This document shows positions 10,589-21,319 of a stretch of DNA of 64,000 nucleotides, one piece after another; position 1 is the first letter of the stretch; each line of letters opens with the position of its first letter. The stretch is from Microcella sp. (lineage in GTDB: Bacteria; Actinomycetota; Actinomycetes; Actinomycetales; Microbacteriaceae). Location: NCBI RefSeq assembly GCF_025808395.1, contig NZ_CP075524.1, forward strand, positions 1,674,001-1,738,000, given 5' to 3'. The notes below the pieces were generated by a model that saw only the letters and a list, made by a program, of their open reading frames with translations, ran no database searches and was not told the DNA's origin. Made by a program: the position numbers and the translations under genes.

Positions 10589-12712
10589 TCAGCCTTCGTC
10601 TCGGAATGGGTCGGGAGCATCAGCGCTCGACGGTCGGTCGAGGTCGACGGGGCCGGCCGGCGTGCTGACGCTCGTCGATGAGACCGGCGACACCGTCGGC
10701 TCGAGCACCTCTTCGAGCAGGAAGGTCGCGCCGAGCACTTCGCGCACGACGGCTTCGCCGTACCGTTGACGACCAGCGGCCTCAGCAGGATGCTGCCCTG
10801 CGGGCTTCGGCGCTACGGCGGCCTCTGCGATGGGCTCGGTCGACTCGGTCGACTCAGGCGGAGTCTGCTGAGCTGATGCTGGCTCGGTCGCCGCCGGCTC
10901 GGCGGAGGCTGAAGGCCGGGGCGTCGGAGGGGTGGATGCCGACTCTTGCTGCCCGACGCTCGCCGTATCGGTCGTCGACCGGGGAATCGGTGCGACGACC
11001 CAGTCGGTCACCGCTGCGGCTGGCACCGTCGGCGCGGGAGGGCCAGGGTCACCCGGCGCTCGGGTTGCGGCAGGGTCGGGGTCTGAGGCCGCGTCAGCGG
11101 GGGCATCGGTCGCTGAAGAGGGGGTGGCCGCCTCTGAACGCGCGACGTCACGCTGCCCGGGCTCGACCCTGATGCGAAACTTCACTCGCACGCCCGTCAC
11201 CCGCTCGATGGCGGCTCGAACATGCTCACTCACACTGTCGGCGGGTGCGGCGCGTTCTTTGAATGCGGCGGCATCTGCTTCGCTCGTGAAGCTGATCGTG
11301 AGAACGTCTTCGTCGAGGGCTGCCGGCGTGGTCGCGAAGACGACCGTCCACGAGCTGCGCTTGACCTGCTGCACAGCATCGAGCACGGCGGGCCAGGCCT
11401 CGCGCACGGCATCAATCGTGAGGGGTGCGCGGGCGGGAGTCGGCTCGGCCGCCACCGCGGGCTTCGGCGAGGCGACGTCGGGAACTGCGGGTTTCGGTGC
11501 AGCGACGTCGGGAACTGCGGGTTTCGGCGCGGGCAGGTTCTGCGGGGGTGCAGCGGCTGGTGCCGCGCTTGCCGGGGCAGCAGCGACAGGCGCCTTCGGC
11601 GCCTCGTCGCCACCGAGTGCGACGAGCACCCGGGCGGTCATGAGTTCGAGGTGCAGGCGGGGCGAGGTCGCTCCGGTCATCTCGGTGAGCGCACGGTTGA
11701 CGACGTCGGCTGCTCGAGAGAGCTCGGCCGGTGCGAAACCGTCGGCCTGGTCGCGCATGCTCTGCAGGTCGACGTCGGGGATTCCGTGCAGCACGGTCGC
11801 CGCGTTGTCGGCGGTGGCCTGCACGACGATGAGGTCGCGCAGGCGTTCGAGCAGGTCGTCGACGAATCGTCGCGGGTCTTGACCCGTCTGAATGACCCGG
11901 TCGACAGCAGAGAATGCTGCAGCCGCGTCTCTCGCCGAGATCGCGACGACGACCTCGTCGAGCAGCGCGCCATGCGTGTAGCCGAGCAGGGCCACGGCGC
12001 GCGCATAGGTGACGGTCGACTCGTCGCTGCCGGCGATGAGCTGATCGAGCAGCGACAGCGTGTCGCGCACCGAGCCGCCGCCCGCGCGGACGACGAGCGG
12101 CAGAACGCCCGGCTCGATGGTGACCTTCTCGCTGTCGCTGAGCTGCTGCACGTAGTCGAGCAGCTGCGCCGGCGGCACAAGCCTGAACGGGTAGTGGTGC
12201 GTGCGCGAGCGGATCGTGCCGATGACCTTCTCGGGCTCGGTCGTGGCGAAGATGAACTTGATGTGCTCTGGTGGCTCTTCGACGATCTTGAGCAGAGCGT
12301 TGAAGCCCTGCGGAGTCACCATGTGGGCTTCGTCGAGGATGAAGATCTTGTAGCGATCGCGGGCTGGCGCGAAGACGGCTCGTTCACGCAGGTCTCGAGC
12401 ATCGTCGACACCGTTGTGGCTGGCGGCGTCGATCTCGACGACGTCGAGCGAGCCGCCGCCGTCACGGCCGAGCTCGACGCAGCTCGGGCAGACTCCGCAC
12501 GGGGTGTCGGTGGGGCCTTCGGCGCAGTTGAGGCAACGAGCCAGAATGCGGGCGCTCGTCGTCTTGCCGCAACCTCGGGGCCCGCTGAACAGGTAGGCGT
12601 GATTCACGCGGTCGCCGCGCAGCGCTGCGCGCAGCGGGTCGGTCACGTGACTCTGGCCGATGAGCTCGGCGAACGTCTCGGGCCGATAGCGGCGATAGAG
12701 GGCGGTGACCAC
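10589..12712 (-). CDS. dnaX: DNA polymerase III subunit gamma/tau
   Basis: Clamp-loader ATPase that connects the polymerase III cores. The 707-residue product has the N-terminal ALYRRYRPETF, Walker A GPRGCGKT at 44-51, a zinc-binding cysteine cluster just after it and Walker B FILDEAH. The C-terminal third is Ala/Pro-rich and low in complexity, as in actinobacterial tau, and includes a short decapeptide repeat. The open frame runs 43 codons upstream, but the conserved N-terminus fixes the GTG at 12712, which is 6 nt after a TACGCT box. No A- or T-rich slippery heptamer for a frameshifted gamma form was seen. Confidence 0.96.
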   Translation of the reverse strand: MVTALYRRYRPETFAELIGQSHVTDPLRAALRGDRVNHAYLFSGPRGCGKTTSARILARCLNCAEGPTDTPCGVCPSCVELGRDGGGSLDVVEIDAASHNGVDDARDLRERAVFAPARDRYKIFILDEAHMVTPQGFNALLKIVEEPPEHIKFIFATTEPEKVIGTIRSRTHHYPFRLVPPAQLLDYVQQLSDSEKVTIEPGVLPLVVRAGGGSVRDTLSLLDQLIAGSDESTVTYARAVALLGYTHGALLDEVVVAISARDAAAAFSAVDRVIQTGQDPRRFVDDLLERLRDLIVVQATADNAATVLHGIPDVDLQSMRDQADGFAPAELSRAADVVNRALTEMTGATSPRLHLELMTARVLVALGGDEAPKAPVAAAPASAAPAAAPPQNLPAPKPAVPDVAAPKPAVPDVASPKPAVAAEPTPARAPLTIDAVREAWPAVLDAVQQVKRSSWTVVFATTPAALDEDVLTISFTSEADAAAFKERAAPADSVSEHVRAAIERVTGVRVKFRIRVEPGQRDVARSEAATPSSATDAPADAASDPDPAATRAPGDPGPPAPTVPAAAVTDWVVAPIPRSTTDTASVGQQESASTPPTPRPSASAEPAATEPASAQQTPPESTESTEPIAEAAVAPKPAGQHPAEAAGRQRYGEAVVREVLGATFLLEEVLEPTVSPVSSTSVSTPAGPVDLDRPSSADAPDPFRDEG
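11472..11531 (-). repeat. two tandem 30-bp units in the dnaX linker
   Basis: Two near-identical 30-bp copies encode the decapeptide KPAVPDVA(A/S)P in the disordered linker of DnaX. A partial third copy (KPAVAAEP) follows. It probably arose by slippage and may vary in number between strains. Confidence 0.75.
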
Positions 12713-12718
12713 GTGCCC

Positions 12719-12724
12719 AGCGTA
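12719..12724 (-). promoter_or_regulatory. candidate -10 box (TACGCT) of leaderless dnaX
   Basis: TACGCT on the minus strand ends 6 nt before the chosen dnaX GTG, in the 49-nt gap after ackA. Confidence 0.45.
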
Positions 12725-12761
12725 GTCGTCACCTCTGATGCTCGGGCCGGGCATCCCCGCC

Positions 12762-13882
<1,121 letters not shown>

Positions 13883-13883
<1 letters not shown>

Positions 13884-16036
13884 TAGCCCACGCCCCCGAT
13901 GGTCGAGATGGGGGTGGTCGGGGGCGGCGGTGTGCGCTGCGCCTGAATCGCCGTGATGGCGACGGTGTTGACGATGTCGTTCACGAGGGCGCCGCGACTG
14001 AGGTCGTTGACGGGCTTGCGCAGCCCCTGCAGCACTGGCCCGATTGCGACGGCCCCGGCCGAGCGCTGCACTGCTTTATAGGTGTTGTTGCCGGTGTTGA
14101 GGTCAGGAAACACGAAGACGGTCGCGCGCCCCGCCACCGACGAGCCGGGCATCTTCGAGGCGGCGACACTGGGCTCTGCTGCCGCGTCGTACTGCATCGG
14201 CCCGTCGACGAGCAGCTCGGGAGCCCGCTCGCGCACGAGCCGCGTCGCCTCACGCACCTTCTCGACGTCGTCGCCCGACCCCGATTCGCCCGTCGAGTAC
14301 GACAGCATCGCGACGCGCGGTTCGATCGCGAACTGCGCCGCAGTGCCGGCCGAGCTGATCGCGATGTCGGCCAGCTGTGTCGCCGTCGGGTCTGGCACGA
14401 CCGCGCAGTCTCCGTAGACGAGCACCCGGTCAGACAGCGCCATGAGAAACACGCTCGAGACGATGCTCACTCCCGGATCGGTCTTGATGATCTCGAAGCT
14501 CGGCCGAATGGTGTGCGCCGTCGTGTGGGCGGCCCCCGAGACCATGCCGTCGGCGAGGCCGAGGTGCACCATCATCGTGCCGAAGTAGCTGACATCGGTG
14601 ACGACGTCTCGCGCCGTCTCATAGGTGACGCCCTTGTGCGCCCGCAGCGTCGCGTATTCGTTCGCGAATCGTTCGCGCAGCGCCTCATCGAACGGGCTCA
14701 GGATGCTCGCTGCACCGAGCTCGAGCCCGAGCTCGGCCGCGCGGGCCCGAATCGCCTGCTCGTCTCCGAGAATCGTCAACTCGCACACGCCGCGCTGCAG
14801 CAGGGTGCTGGCCGCGCGCAGCACGCGGTCGTCGTCGCCTTCGGGCAGCACGATGTGCTTGCGGTTGCTGCGCGCGCGCTCGAGCAGGTCGTGCTCGAAC
14901 ATGAGCGGCGTCACGACGTCGGGCCTCGTCACCTCGAGGCGGTCGAGCAGCGCTCCGGCGTCGATGTTGTTCTCCCAGAGGCTCAAGGCCGTGTCGTACT
15001 TGCGCTGGCTGTCGGCGGCGAGCCGGCCGCGAGCATCCATCATCGCCAGAACGGTGTCGTAGGTTCCGGTGTCGACGGTGATGATCGGCAGGCTCGGGTC
15101 GAGCCCGTCGATGAGGTTCTGCACGGCGTCTGGCGTCTCGAAGCCGCCGTAGAGCACGATCGCCGCGATGCTCGGAAAGGTCTCGCTCGTGTGCGCCATG
15201 AGCACGGCGAGCAGCACGTCGCTGCGGTCGGCCGGCACGAGCACGATCGAGCCCTCGGTGAGCCGGGGCAGCACGTTCTCCATGCTCATCGCCGCGACGA
15301 CCGCGCCGAGCACTTCGCGCTGCAGCAGCTCGGCGTCGCCCCGCACGAAGGTGCCGCCGCAGGCCTGCATGACAGCCGCCACAGTGGGGGCGATGAGGAA
15401 TCGGTCTTCGGGTATTGCGCCCACCATCGCATCGGGGGCGAGGGTCGCGAGGGTGCTGACGATCTCGTCGAGCCGTTCGGGGTCGGCGCGGTTGGCGATG
15501 ATGCCGAGCAGCTGGGCGTGCTCGTGCTGCAGCTCGGCGATGGCCACCTCGCCCGCGCGTCGAAGATCGTCGGCCGAGCGCGCCCCCGGGTCGGCGAGCC
15601 CTCGGCCGCTCGTCTCGCTCGAGTCGCGCCCTCCGAGCACGAGCAGCACGGGTGCGCCCAGGTTGGCAGCCGCTCGAGCGTTGACGCTCAGCTCGGTGGG
15701 GCTCGAGACGTCGGTGTAGTCGCTGCCGACGATGACGACCGTGTCGCACTGCTGCTCGACGAGGTGAAAGCGATCAACGATCTCGGCGAGCGCCGCATCG
15801 GGGTCGGCGTGCACCGCGTCATACCCCACGCCGATGCTGTCGTCGTAGCCGACCACGACGCCGTTGTGGGCGAGCAGCACTTCGAGCACGTAATCGCGCT
15901 CATCTCGTGAGCGCGCAATCGGCCGGAACACCCCGACTCGTTGCCCGCGTCGCGAGAGCGCGTCGATGACCCCGAGGGCCACGGTCGACTTGCCCGAGTT
16001 GCCTTCGGCTGAGGTGATGTAGATGCTGCTCGACAC
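13883..16036 (-). CDS. pta: phosphate acetyltransferase, long form with BioD-like N-terminal domain
   Basis: Converts acetyl-CoA and phosphate to acetyl phosphate. The 717-residue product is the long type: a P-loop BioD-like domain (SAEGNSGKSTVALG at about 9-22), a central DRTGG domain and a C-terminal PTA_PTB catalytic domain of about 320 residues containing VSGAAHTTAHTIRPSF. The frame is open 66 codons upstream; the GTG at 16036 begins the conserved SSSIYITSAEG and lies 7 nt after a TAGGCT box. It is coupled to ackA. Confidence 0.96.
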
Positions 16037-16043
16037 GGGGGTC

Positions 16044-16049
16044 AGCCTA
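16044..16049 (-). promoter_or_regulatory. candidate -10 box (TAGGCT) of leaderless pta
   Basis: TAGGCT on the minus strand ends 7 nt before the pta GTG. Confidence 0.45.
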
Positions 16050-16059
16050 GGGCGGTGGG

Positions 16060-16073
16060 CTGGGCGCGCCCAG
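16060..16073. other. 14-bp perfect palindrome upstream of pta
   Basis: CTGGGCGCGCCCAG lies in the 163-nt divergent gap between pta and the FAD-Rieske gene, just upstream of the pta -10 box. It could be an operator, but such palindromes also occur by chance in G+C-rich DNA. Confidence 0.3.
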
Positions 16074-16199
16074 AGCCGATGGTCCCGTCGACAGCTCGAC
16101 GCATGCAGTGCTCGCACACTCCCGGTCGTCGCGCAAGCCCCTGACAGCGACCATGCGAGCCGCTTAGCGTCGAGGCACCGTTCGAGAGAGGAAGCCCAG

Positions 16200-17687
16200 A
16201 TGTCATCGCTCTGGCTCGACCGCGCTGCCGCCATCGAGACCGACCCGTTCGAGCCCGAGAGACGCTACGACGTCGTCGTCGTCGGCGCCGGACTCACCGG
16301 ACTCACGAGCGCGCTGCTGCTCGCACGCGCCGGGCGTCGGGTGGCGGTGCTCGAGGCGCGCTCGGTGGGGGCCGTGACCACAGGCAACACGACGGCGAAG
16401 GTGTCGTTGCTGCAGGGGTCGCACCTGCAGAGCATCCGTCGGCACAGCGGCCGCACGATTCTCGATGCCTACGTGCGTGCGAATCGGGCGGGCTTCGACT
16501 GGCTGCTGGGGTACGCCGACGAGCACCGCATTGCGGTGCAGCGCCGCTCGGCCGTCAGCGTCGCCCTGACGAGTGCCGGAACCTCGACCGTCCAGCGTGA
16601 ATTCGAGGTCGCCCGCGACATCGGGCTACCGGTCGAGCTCGCCTCTGCCAGCGACCTGCCCCTGCGCACCTACGGCAGCGTCGTGCTGCCCGACCAGGCG
16701 CAGTTCGATCCGCTCGACGTGCTCGCCGCCATGACGGCAGAGCTTCGATCGCTCGGCGGCGTGGTCGTCGAGGGCGTTCGCGTGACGTCAGTGGTCTCTC
16801 GCCACGAGCCCGCTCGTGTCATCACCTCGAGTGGCGAGGCCAGTGCGAGCACCGTCGTCGTCGCCACGGGCACCCCCGTGCTCGACCGCGGCCTCTACTG
16901 GGCGAAGGTCAGCCCGCATCGCTCGTACGCCACCGCCTTTCGGGTGCCCGGCGCCCTGCCGACCGGCATGTACCTCAGTGTCGATGATCCGACGCGGTCG
17001 GTGCGCACCGCGCCCGACGGCGACGGAGGCGAACTGCTGCTCGTCGGCGGCAATGGGCACACGGTGGGGCGCGCCGACTCGCCAGCGGCGCTGCTCGACG
17101 AGCTCACCCGATGGACCACCTCGCACTGGCCGGGCGCCGAGCGCACCCACGTCTGGAGCGCGCAAGACTATGCGACCCCCCACCGAGTGCCCTACACCGG
17201 GTGGATGCCTCGCGGCTCGGGCCGCGTCTACCTCGCGACCGGCTACGACAAATGGGGCATGACGAACGCCGTGCAGAGCGCGCTGCAGCTGACCGCCGCC
17301 ATCACGGGCGACGACGCCCCCGACTGGGGCCGCACGCTCGGTCGACGCATCACCACACCCCTCGCGCTCGCCTCCGGCATCGGCACCAACGCCGCCGTCG
17401 GCTGGTGGTATGCGAAAGGCTGGGCCAGGATGCTCGCCTCGCGGCTGCCCGCCGACCGACCCGCCGAGGGCGCAGGCTCTGTGGGCATGGCCGAGGGGCG
17501 CCCCACGGCAGAGTCGACGGTCGACGGCGCGACGTGCCGAGTGTCGGCGCTGTGCACGCACCTCGGCGCGGCCCTCAGCTGGAACGACCTCGAACGATCG
17601 TGGGATTGCCCTGCACACGGTTCGCGCTTCGCCGCCGACGGCACACTGCTGGAGGGGCCGGCGACGCGAGACCTCGCGCGGCGCTGA
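16200..17687 (+). CDS. FAD-dependent oxidoreductase with C-terminal Rieske [2Fe-2S] domain
   Basis: A 495-residue DAO-type flavoprotein fused to a Rieske iron-sulfur domain. The N-terminus holds the dinucleotide fold YDVVVVGAGLTGLTSALLLA (residues 23-42). The last ~60 residues hold the Rieske ligands: Cys452 and His454 in CTHLG, Cys470 and His473 in CPAHGSRF. The family resembles gamma-glutamylputrescine or glycine oxidase-like enzymes with a Rieske tail; the substrate is unknown. GAGAGAGGAAG precedes the ATG, which rules out the longer open frame starting at 16023. It is divergent from pta, and the SRP RNA is convergent downstream. Confidence 0.88.
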   Translation: MSSLWLDRAAAIETDPFEPERRYDVVVVGAGLTGLTSALLLARAGRRVAVLEARSVGAVTTGNTTAKVSLLQGSHLQSIRRHSGRTILDAYVRANRAGFDWLLGYADEHRIAVQRRSAVSVALTSAGTSTVQREFEVARDIGLPVELASASDLPLRTYGSVVLPDQAQFDPLDVLAAMTAELRSLGGVVVEGVRVTSVVSRHEPARVITSSGEASASTVVVATGTPVLDRGLYWAKVSPHRSYATAFRVPGALPTGMYLSVDDPTRSVRTAPDGDGGELLLVGGNGHTVGRADSPAALLDELTRWTTSHWPGAERTHVWSAQDYATPHRVPYTGWMPRGSGRVYLATGYDKWGMTNAVQSALQLTAAITGDDAPDWGRTLGRRITTPLALASGIGTNAAVGWWYAKGWARMLASRLPADRPAEGAGSVGMAEGRPTAESTVDGATCRVSALCTHLGAALSWNDLERSWDCPAHGSRFAADGTLLEGPATRDLARR

Positions 17688-17708
17688 GCGGGCATCCCGC
17701 AACGAAAA

Positions 17709-17800
17709 GGACCCCTCGCGCACCCGCCAGAGCCTGGTTACCCTTGCTGCATTTCTGCCCTGGGGGAGTTGGCCTGGATGGCGCCACGCGAGGAGCCGCC
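17709..17800 (-). ncRNA. ffs: signal recognition particle RNA, small bacterial (4.5S) type
   Basis: On the minus strand the apical SRP hairpin is clear: CCAGGGCAGAAATGCAGCAA followed by GGGTAACC, with the conserved GNAR-type tetraloop region and asymmetric loop bound by Ffh. Flanking arms CCTCGCG and CGCGAGG pair to close the rod. The RNA ends in GGGGTCC followed by four T residues (17705-17708), a natural terminator. The ends are estimates, within about 5 nt. Confidence 0.88.
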
Positions 17801-17854
17801 TCCAGTTTACGGGTACGATTGCCCGAGTCGCGCGGCCTCGCTGCACGACCGCCT

Positions 17855-17939
17855 GGAGGATTCGCCTAGTGGCCTATGGCGCACGCTTGGAAAGCGTGTT
17901 GAGTGCAAGCTCTCAGGGGTTCGAATCCCCTATCCTCCG
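17855..17939 (+). tRNA. tRNA-Ser, anticodon GGA
   Basis: Full cloverleaf. Acceptor arms GGAGGAT and ATCCTCC pair over 7 bp with discriminator G. The anticodon stem CACGC/GCGTG closes the loop TTGGAAA (anticodon GGA, reading UCC and UCU). A long class II variable arm is present, and the T arm is AGGGGTTCGAATCCCCT. No CCA is encoded. It lies just downstream of the SRP RNA gene, on the opposite strand. Confidence 0.97.
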
Positions 17940-18008
17940 CTCTCAGAGTTCTAGCGATGAAAGACTCTCGCCAAGGGGCGCCCGCGTGGGGCATGATGAG
18001 CGCAGAGT

Positions 18009-18022
18009 GCGCATGATCATGC
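18009..18022. promoter_or_regulatory. 14-bp perfect palindrome upstream of the MFS gene
   Basis: CGCATGATCATGCG is centred about 32 bp before the MFS start. It is A+T-richer than its surroundings and in a promoter position, so it may be an operator; no regulator gene is adjacent. Confidence 0.35.
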
Positions 18023-18047
18023 GTGCCGGAGCCGGAGGTCTCGCCCC

Positions 18048-19676
18048 ATGTCTGCAGGTTCAGTCGTCGAGACCAGGTCGTCCTGGCTCCCTCTCATCGT
18101 CGTCATGCTGGCCCAGGTGCAATTGGCGTTCAACGCCTGGAACGTGTCGATCACCGGCATCACCGAAGACCTCGGCATCTCGCCGACCACGGTCGGTCTG
18201 GCGAACACCGCGAGCACCTTCGCCGTGTCTGCCTTCCTGCTGCTCGGCGCCAAGATCACGGCGAAGATCGGCCCCGTGCTCGCCTTCCGCATCGGTGTCA
18301 TCATTCCCGCGCTCGCCGCGATGCTCATCGCGACCGCGCAAGACGGCTCGGTGCTCTTCATCGCGCAGTCGATCACGGGTGCGTCGAACGCCATCACCCT
18401 TCCGGCACTGACGATCATCATCGCGGCGAGCTTCCGCGGCAAGCAGCAGGCTTCGGCGATCGGCTACTTCGCAGCGAGCATCCCGCTCGCCCAGGTGGTC
18501 TCGCTGCTCATCGCCGGCCAGTTCGCCTCGACCATCGGCTGGCGCTGGTCGTTCGTGCTCGTGGCGTCGATCGGCCTGCTCAACTTCGCGCTCAGCTTCT
18601 TGCTCAAGCCGGTTCCGCCGCAGAAGAACCTCATCGTCGACTGGACGGGCGGCGTGCTCGCCGCGACCTCGATCATCTTGATCAGCTTCGGCATGAGCGT
18701 CATGAACGACTGGGGCCTGCTCACCGCGACGGGCAACGCGCCGATCTCGATCGGCGAGTTCTCGGTCGTGCCGTTCTTCTTCGTCGCCGCCGTCATCTTC
18801 GCGCAGCTCTTCCTCAGCCGCACACGCAAGCGCATGGCCGAGCAGCGCGTGCCGCTCGTCAACCTCGACATCGTGCGTGAGCCCGGTGAGCGCGCCACCG
18901 TGTGGGTCATGGGCCTCATGCTGTTCGTCGGCACCGCGGTGAGCTTCTTGATGCCGCTCTACATGCAGGTCGTGCAGGGCTTCGTGGGCATCCAGGTGTC
19001 GTTCGCGGTCATTCCGTACACGATCTCGATCTTCATCGCGAACACGCTCGTCGCACGGCTCTACGGCCGGTTCGCTCCGCGCTCGATTGCGAGCGTGAGC
19101 ATGACGGTGGTGGCGCTAGCCCTCGTGTGGCTGTCGTTCACGATCGCGAACGACTGGGGCCAGGCGTCTGTCGTGCTCGGGCTGATCGTGCTCGGACTCG
19201 CCCAGGGCTGCGTCGTCGCCCTCGTGTTCAACTCGCTGCTGACCTCGGCTCCGGCCGAGAATGCGGGCGACGTCGGCGCCATCCGCGGGCTCACGCACAA
19301 CCTGTCGGGCAGTGCGGGCATCGCGGTCGCGTCGGCGTTCGCCGTCGGCCTGCTCACCTCGAGCGCCTACGCGGCCGCGAACGACTCTGAGGTGTTCACG
19401 CCCGAGATCGTGCAGCAGATCAACTTCGACAACGTGAACTTCTTCACCAATGCCCAGCTCGAGCAGGTGCTCACCGAGCGCACCGACGCGACCGAGGCCG
19501 AGATCGCCTACGCGGTCGAGCAGTTCACCGAGTCACGCCTGAACGCGCTGCGCACCACGATGCTCGTGCTGGGCGGGCTCGCCGCGCTCGCGATCGTGCC
19601 CGCGCGCCGCATGCCCGGCTTCCAGAAAGAAGACCTGTTCGTCGGCTACCCCGAAGACCAGGAGCGCAAAGACTAG
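18048..19676 (+). CDS. MFS transporter, DHA2-like (14 transmembrane segments)
   Basis: A 542-residue multi-pass membrane transporter of the major facilitator superfamily. About 13-14 hydrophobic segments are visible, as in drug:proton antiporters of the DHA2 group. A cytoplasmic tail of about 40 residues rich in charged amino acids follows the last segment, and a hydrophilic stretch of about 75 residues (EVFTPEIVQQINFDNVNFF and onward) precedes that segment. GGAGG lies 9 nt before the ATG. It stands alone after tRNA-Ser and is convergent with pepA 35 nt away. The substrate is unknown. Confidence 0.85.
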   Translation: MSAGSVVETRSSWLPLIVVMLAQVQLAFNAWNVSITGITEDLGISPTTVGLANTASTFAVSAFLLLGAKITAKIGPVLAFRIGVIIPALAAMLIATAQDGSVLFIAQSITGASNAITLPALTIIIAASFRGKQQASAIGYFAASIPLAQVVSLLIAGQFASTIGWRWSFVLVASIGLLNFALSFLLKPVPPQKNLIVDWTGGVLAATSIILISFGMSVMNDWGLLTATGNAPISIGEFSVVPFFFVAAVIFAQLFLSRTRKRMAEQRVPLVNLDIVREPGERATVWVMGLMLFVGTAVSFLMPLYMQVVQGFVGIQVSFAVIPYTISIFIANTLVARLYGRFAPRSIASVSMTVVALALVWLSFTIANDWGQASVVLGLIVLGLAQGCVVALVFNSLLTSAPAENAGDVGAIRGLTHNLSGSAGIAVASAFAVGLLTSSAYAAANDSEVFTPEIVQQINFDNVNFFTNAQLEQVLTERTDATEAEIAYAVEQFTESRLNALRTTMLVLGGLAALAIVPARRMPGFQKEDLFVGYPEDQERKD

Positions 19677-19711
19677 ATGCGCGGGGCGACACCGCGAGAT
19701 GACTGCGGGAG

Positions 19712-21193
19712 CTACGCGGCGAAGCGCTTCTCGACCGCGGCGAGCAGCGTGCGCAGCGAGACGCCCGTCGCACCCTCGGCGAGGTAGCCATAGGCCGGGC
19801 CCTCGTTGACGGCGGCACCCGCGATGTCGAGGTGCGCCCAGGGGATGGGGTTGCCGTCTGCACCCTTGCCGACGAACTCTTTCAAGAAGGTTCCGGCGAC
19901 GAGCATGCCGCCGTCGCGGTTGCCCGGCTTGAGGTTGGCCATGTCGGCGAAGCGCGAGTCGAGCTGCGCGCGCAGCTCGGCGGGCAGCGGCATGTGCCAG
20001 TGCGGCTCGCCGGTCTGCTCGCCCGCGGCCACGATCTCGCCGACGAGGTCTGCATCGCCCATCACCCCGACGGTGCGACGACCGAGCGACACGATCGCTG
20101 CTCCCGTCAGCGTCGCCACATCGATGAGCGCGTCGGGCTGCTCTTCGCTCGCGAGCACCATGCCGTCGGCCATCACGAGGCGCCCCTCGGCGTCGGTGTT
20201 CATGACCTCGACCGTGGTGCCGCCGCGCATCGTCAAGATGTCGTTCACCCGAATCGCCGTCGACGACACGAGGTTCTCGGCCATGCACAACCACGCCGTC
20301 ATGCGCACCGGCAGCCCGAGCCGAGCACTGGCGAGCACGAGCGCGAGCGTCACCGCCGCACCGCTCATGTCGTTCTGCATGCCGCTCATGGCCTCGGCCG
20401 GCTTGAGCGAGTAGCCGCCCGTGTCATAGGTGATGCCCTTGCCGACGAGGGCCACGTGCGTCGTGGCGCCCTCAGGCTGGTAGCTGACCTTGATGAGGCG
20501 CGGGGGGCGCGATGAGCCCTGACCGATGCCCATGATGCCGCCGCAGCCCTCGGCGACGAGCTTCTTCTCGTCCCACACCTCGACGGTCACCGGCGCACCC
20601 TCAGCGGCTTCGGTCGCCGCGTCGGCGAATGCCTGGGGGTAGAGGTCGCCGCCCGAGCGGTTCGTCAGATCGCGAACGAGGGCCACGTGATCGGCGATGA
20701 GCCGCACACGGTCGATCGCCTCGTCGCTGACCGTCGCCGACGTGCACACCGTCGCCGACGCCACCGGTGACTTCACCTTGACGGCCGTCTTCACTCGATA
20801 GTTGGTGAAGGCATACGCGGCGATGCTGGCGCCCTCGATCATCGCGTGCACGTGGCTCTCATCGTCGAGGCCGAAGGCGAGCGCCACCGACTCGGCACCG
20901 GCGAGCTGGCGCACGGCCGAACCAGCGGCCTGGCGGGCCGTGGTCGCCGTGACCTCAGCGCCGAGGCCGACGATCGCGACCGACGCGCGCGAGCCCTCGA
21001 GCGCGGGCAGGCGCACGAACTCATCGGCTTTGCCCGTCACTCCGATGGCGGCGAGGTGCTCGTGCAGGTGCGCGAGCGACGAGTGCGAGACGAGCTCGGG
21101 GCCGTCAGCACCGGCGCGCGATGCGACGACGACGACGTCGACATCGAGAGAAGCGGGGGCCTCGGCTGACGTGGTGATCGAGATGGTGGTCAT
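19712..21193 (-). CDS. pepA: leucyl aminopeptidase (M17 family)
   Basis: Cytosolic di-metal aminopeptidase that removes N-terminal residues from peptides. At 493 residues it has the N-terminal macrodomain-like region followed by the catalytic domain. Metal and catalytic motifs are GKGITYDTGGYSLKP (catalytic Lys, metal Asp), MQNDMSGAA (metal Asp) and the M17 signature NTDAEGRL (metal Asp and Glu, catalytic Arg). It is monocistronic, between a convergent MFS gene and a divergent permease gene. Confidence 0.95.
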   Translation of the reverse strand: MTTISITTSAEAPASLDVDVVVVASRAGADGPELVSHSSLAHLHEHLAAIGVTGKADEFVRLPALEGSRASVAIVGLGAEVTATTARQAAGSAVRQLAGAESVALAFGLDDESHVHAMIEGASIAAYAFTNYRVKTAVKVKSPVASATVCTSATVSDEAIDRVRLIADHVALVRDLTNRSGGDLYPQAFADAATEAAEGAPVTVEVWDEKKLVAEGCGGIMGIGQGSSRPPRLIKVSYQPEGATTHVALVGKGITYDTGGYSLKPAEAMSGMQNDMSGAAVTLALVLASARLGLPVRMTAWLCMAENLVSSTAIRVNDILTMRGGTTVEVMNTDAEGRLVMADGMVLASEEQPDALIDVATLTGAAIVSLGRRTVGVMGDADLVGEIVAAGEQTGEPHWHMPLPAELRAQLDSRFADMANLKPGNRDGGMLVAGTFLKEFVGKGADGNPIPWAHLDIAGAAVNEGPAYGYLAEGATGVSLRTLLAAVEKRFAA

Positions 21194-21319
21194 GGTGGTT
21201 CCGTTTCTCGCACAGGGGAGTGACGAAGTGTCGCGCTCAGGCTATTCGCTTTGCGCTCTGAACGATATGGTGACGATGATTCTGTCGGCCACCTGGCGGC
21301 AGTCAGAGAGGCGCCGAGC

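Noticed and set aside
10588..10620. longer recR form from the ATG at 10620
   Set aside because: The extra 11 residues do not resemble RecR, and the GTG just after the dnaX stop has a better RBS.
11472..11531. CRISPR-like spacing of a 30-bp repeat
   Set aside because: Only two adjacent copies without spacers, in frame in the dnaX linker.
10589..12712. programmed frameshift for a short gamma subunit in dnaX
   Set aside because: No A- or T-rich slippery heptamer was found in the expected region.
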